From NCBI GenBank assembly GCA_021811115.1, contig JAJZPP010000022.1:1-7409 (forward strand): a stretch of DNA of 7,409 nt. The letters run 5' to 3'. Made by a program: the position numbers and the translations under genes. Source of the stretch: a bacterium. Lineage in GTDB: Bacteria > Chlamydiota > Chlamydiia > Chlamydiales > FEN-1388. Positions within the stretch are counted from its first letter, which is position 1, and each line of letters opens with the position of its first letter. Under the pieces are notes generated by a model, which saw nothing but the letters and a program-made list of their open reading frames with translations, searched no databases and was not told where the DNA came from. Shown here one piece after another: positions 6,767 through 7,409 of the stretch.

Positions 6767-7409
6767 TTATAGCTCCGCTATGTCAATAATGCGGTAAAAG
6801 TACCGACTGCTCAAAAGGGCGTCGGAGACAGGGCCAAGATGGAGCAAAACGGGAGAGATCCCAAATCCCTTTGGGACAGCAAGGGAGGCTATCTTGGCTC
6901 TTAAGGCATCAATAGCTTCCACACCCAGTTCTCGACGCCTCGTCTTGATCTCGCACACATAGAGCGTGTTGGAACGAGTTTGGATGAGGTAATCGATTTG
7001 GCATCCCTTTTTTCTTCCGGAACCCTTCTGGATATACGGATTGTCGACCACAATATCTTGTGGATGGATCCCCTGAGCTGCATAAAGAAGCGGTCTGTTT
7101 TTCAAGAGGAGGTTTTCCAGCTGAAATCCAAAGCAGGGCTCCCACCCCGGGAAACTCGAAAGTGGTTGCTCTAAGAACGCGTTTTGTTCGATTTTGGACA
7201 GGTTGGGTTCGATATAATGGACGTAAAATCGTAGGTAGTTATCAGAGAGACGATACAGTGTTGATTTTCCGATCTTACCCGATTTGAAGGACCAGTCGGG
7301 GTGTTTGCTCACAAAGCCGCAAATTTCGAGAACGTAGTAATCCATGATATGAAGGATTTGCTTGATACGCATGATGAAATTTTTATCATGCGTATCAAGC
7401 AAATCCTTC
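6767..7409 (-). CDS. C-terminal part of a DUF234-type AAA ATPase with PD-(D/E)XK nuclease-like region (partial)
   Basis: Only the tail is present; the N-terminal P-loop ATPase domain would lie beyond the right edge. Counting from the codon at 7402, LEICGFVS and the following SGKIGKSTLYRLSDNYLRFY (41-60) match the winged-helix to DUF234 junction of this ATPase family. Downstream, E96 in FQLEN, D137 in QIDYLI and E151-x-K153 in CEIKTR match the catalytic pattern of PD-(D/E)XK nucleases. The role of these ATPases is poorly defined; many are thought to be mobile or defence-related. The reading frame stays open to the edge, but the last 59 bases are a palindrome, so the first 20 or so visible residues may be an assembly artefact. 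The TTG at 7402 is not a believable start for this family. The stop abuts that of the inhibitor gene with no gap. Confidence 0.82.
   Translation of the reverse strand, partial: KDLLDTHDKNFIMRIKQILHIMDYYVLEICGFVSKHPDWSFKSGKIGKSTLYRLSDNYLRFYVHYIEPNLSKIEQNAFLEQPLSSFPGWEPCFGFQLENLLLKNRPLLYAAQGIHPQDIVVDNPYIQKGSGRKKGCQIDYLIQTRSNTLYVCEIKTRRRELGVEAIDALRAKIASLAVPKGFGISPVLLHLGPVSDALLSSRYFYRIIDIAEL
7351..7409. repeat. Near-perfect palindrome at the right edge
   Basis: The 25 bases at 7351-7375 are repeated exactly in inverted orientation at 7385-7409. The 9-base centre is itself mostly self-complementary (AAA opposite TTT), so only one mismatch and one central base are unpaired. It lies inside the reading frame of the ATPase gene and reaches the last base of the window. 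A perfect fold-back that ends exactly at a sequence end is typical of an assembly or amplification chimera. A true hairpin or inverted-repeat arm is the alternative. Confidence 0.8.

Overview
The window (7,409 bases) is compact, single-copy-looking bacterial DNA of moderate GC with five complete protein genes, one gene cut by the right edge, and an inverted-repeat structure at each end. No rRNA, tRNA, CRISPR array or recognisable transposase is visible. The gene mix is a chlamydia-like, Legionella-like or Dependentiae-like one: a DUF2608-type exported HAD protein, an exported DXD-motif glycosyltransferase, an exported chagasin-type cysteine-protease inhibitor, a DUF234-type AAA ATPase tail and a very large orphan helical protein. 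A host-associated bacterium such as an environmental member of the Chlamydiota is therefore my best inference. No marker gene in the window proves it.

Layout from left to right. Positions 2-196 form a 195-bp element with 48-bp imperfect terminal inverted repeats and an inner 13-bp hairpin; it resembles a MITE or a derelict insertion sequence. A DNA alkylation repair (AlkD-like) gene follows on the minus strand (251-967). A 63-bp divergent intergenic region with overlapping candidate promoters separates it from a two-gene plus-strand operon: a signal-peptide-bearing glycosyltransferase (1031-1930) and, 3 bases later, a signal-peptide-bearing DUF2608/HAD protein (1934-2743). A minus-strand gene for a 1,150-residue protein of unknown function (2749-6201) ends 5 bases from that operon. 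A 178-bp AT-rich divergent region leads to a plus-strand chagasin-family inhibitor with signal peptide (6380-6766). Immediately abutting and convergent with it is the C-terminal part of a DUF234-type ATPase carrying PD-(D/E)XK nuclease-like residues (6767 to the edge). The last 59 bases are an almost perfect palindrome.

Three of the six proteins (glycosyltransferase, HAD protein, protease inhibitor) carry Sec-type signal peptides, and a fourth (the orphan) is large, soluble-looking and has a Ser/Thr/Pro-rich N-terminus. The region reads as a small cluster of exported, possibly host-directed proteins rather than a housekeeping locus. Start codons were reassigned for three genes (1031, 6201, 6380), because the longest open frames begin at TTG codons or inside a neighbouring gene, while a Shine-Dalgarno sequence precedes the internal ATG.
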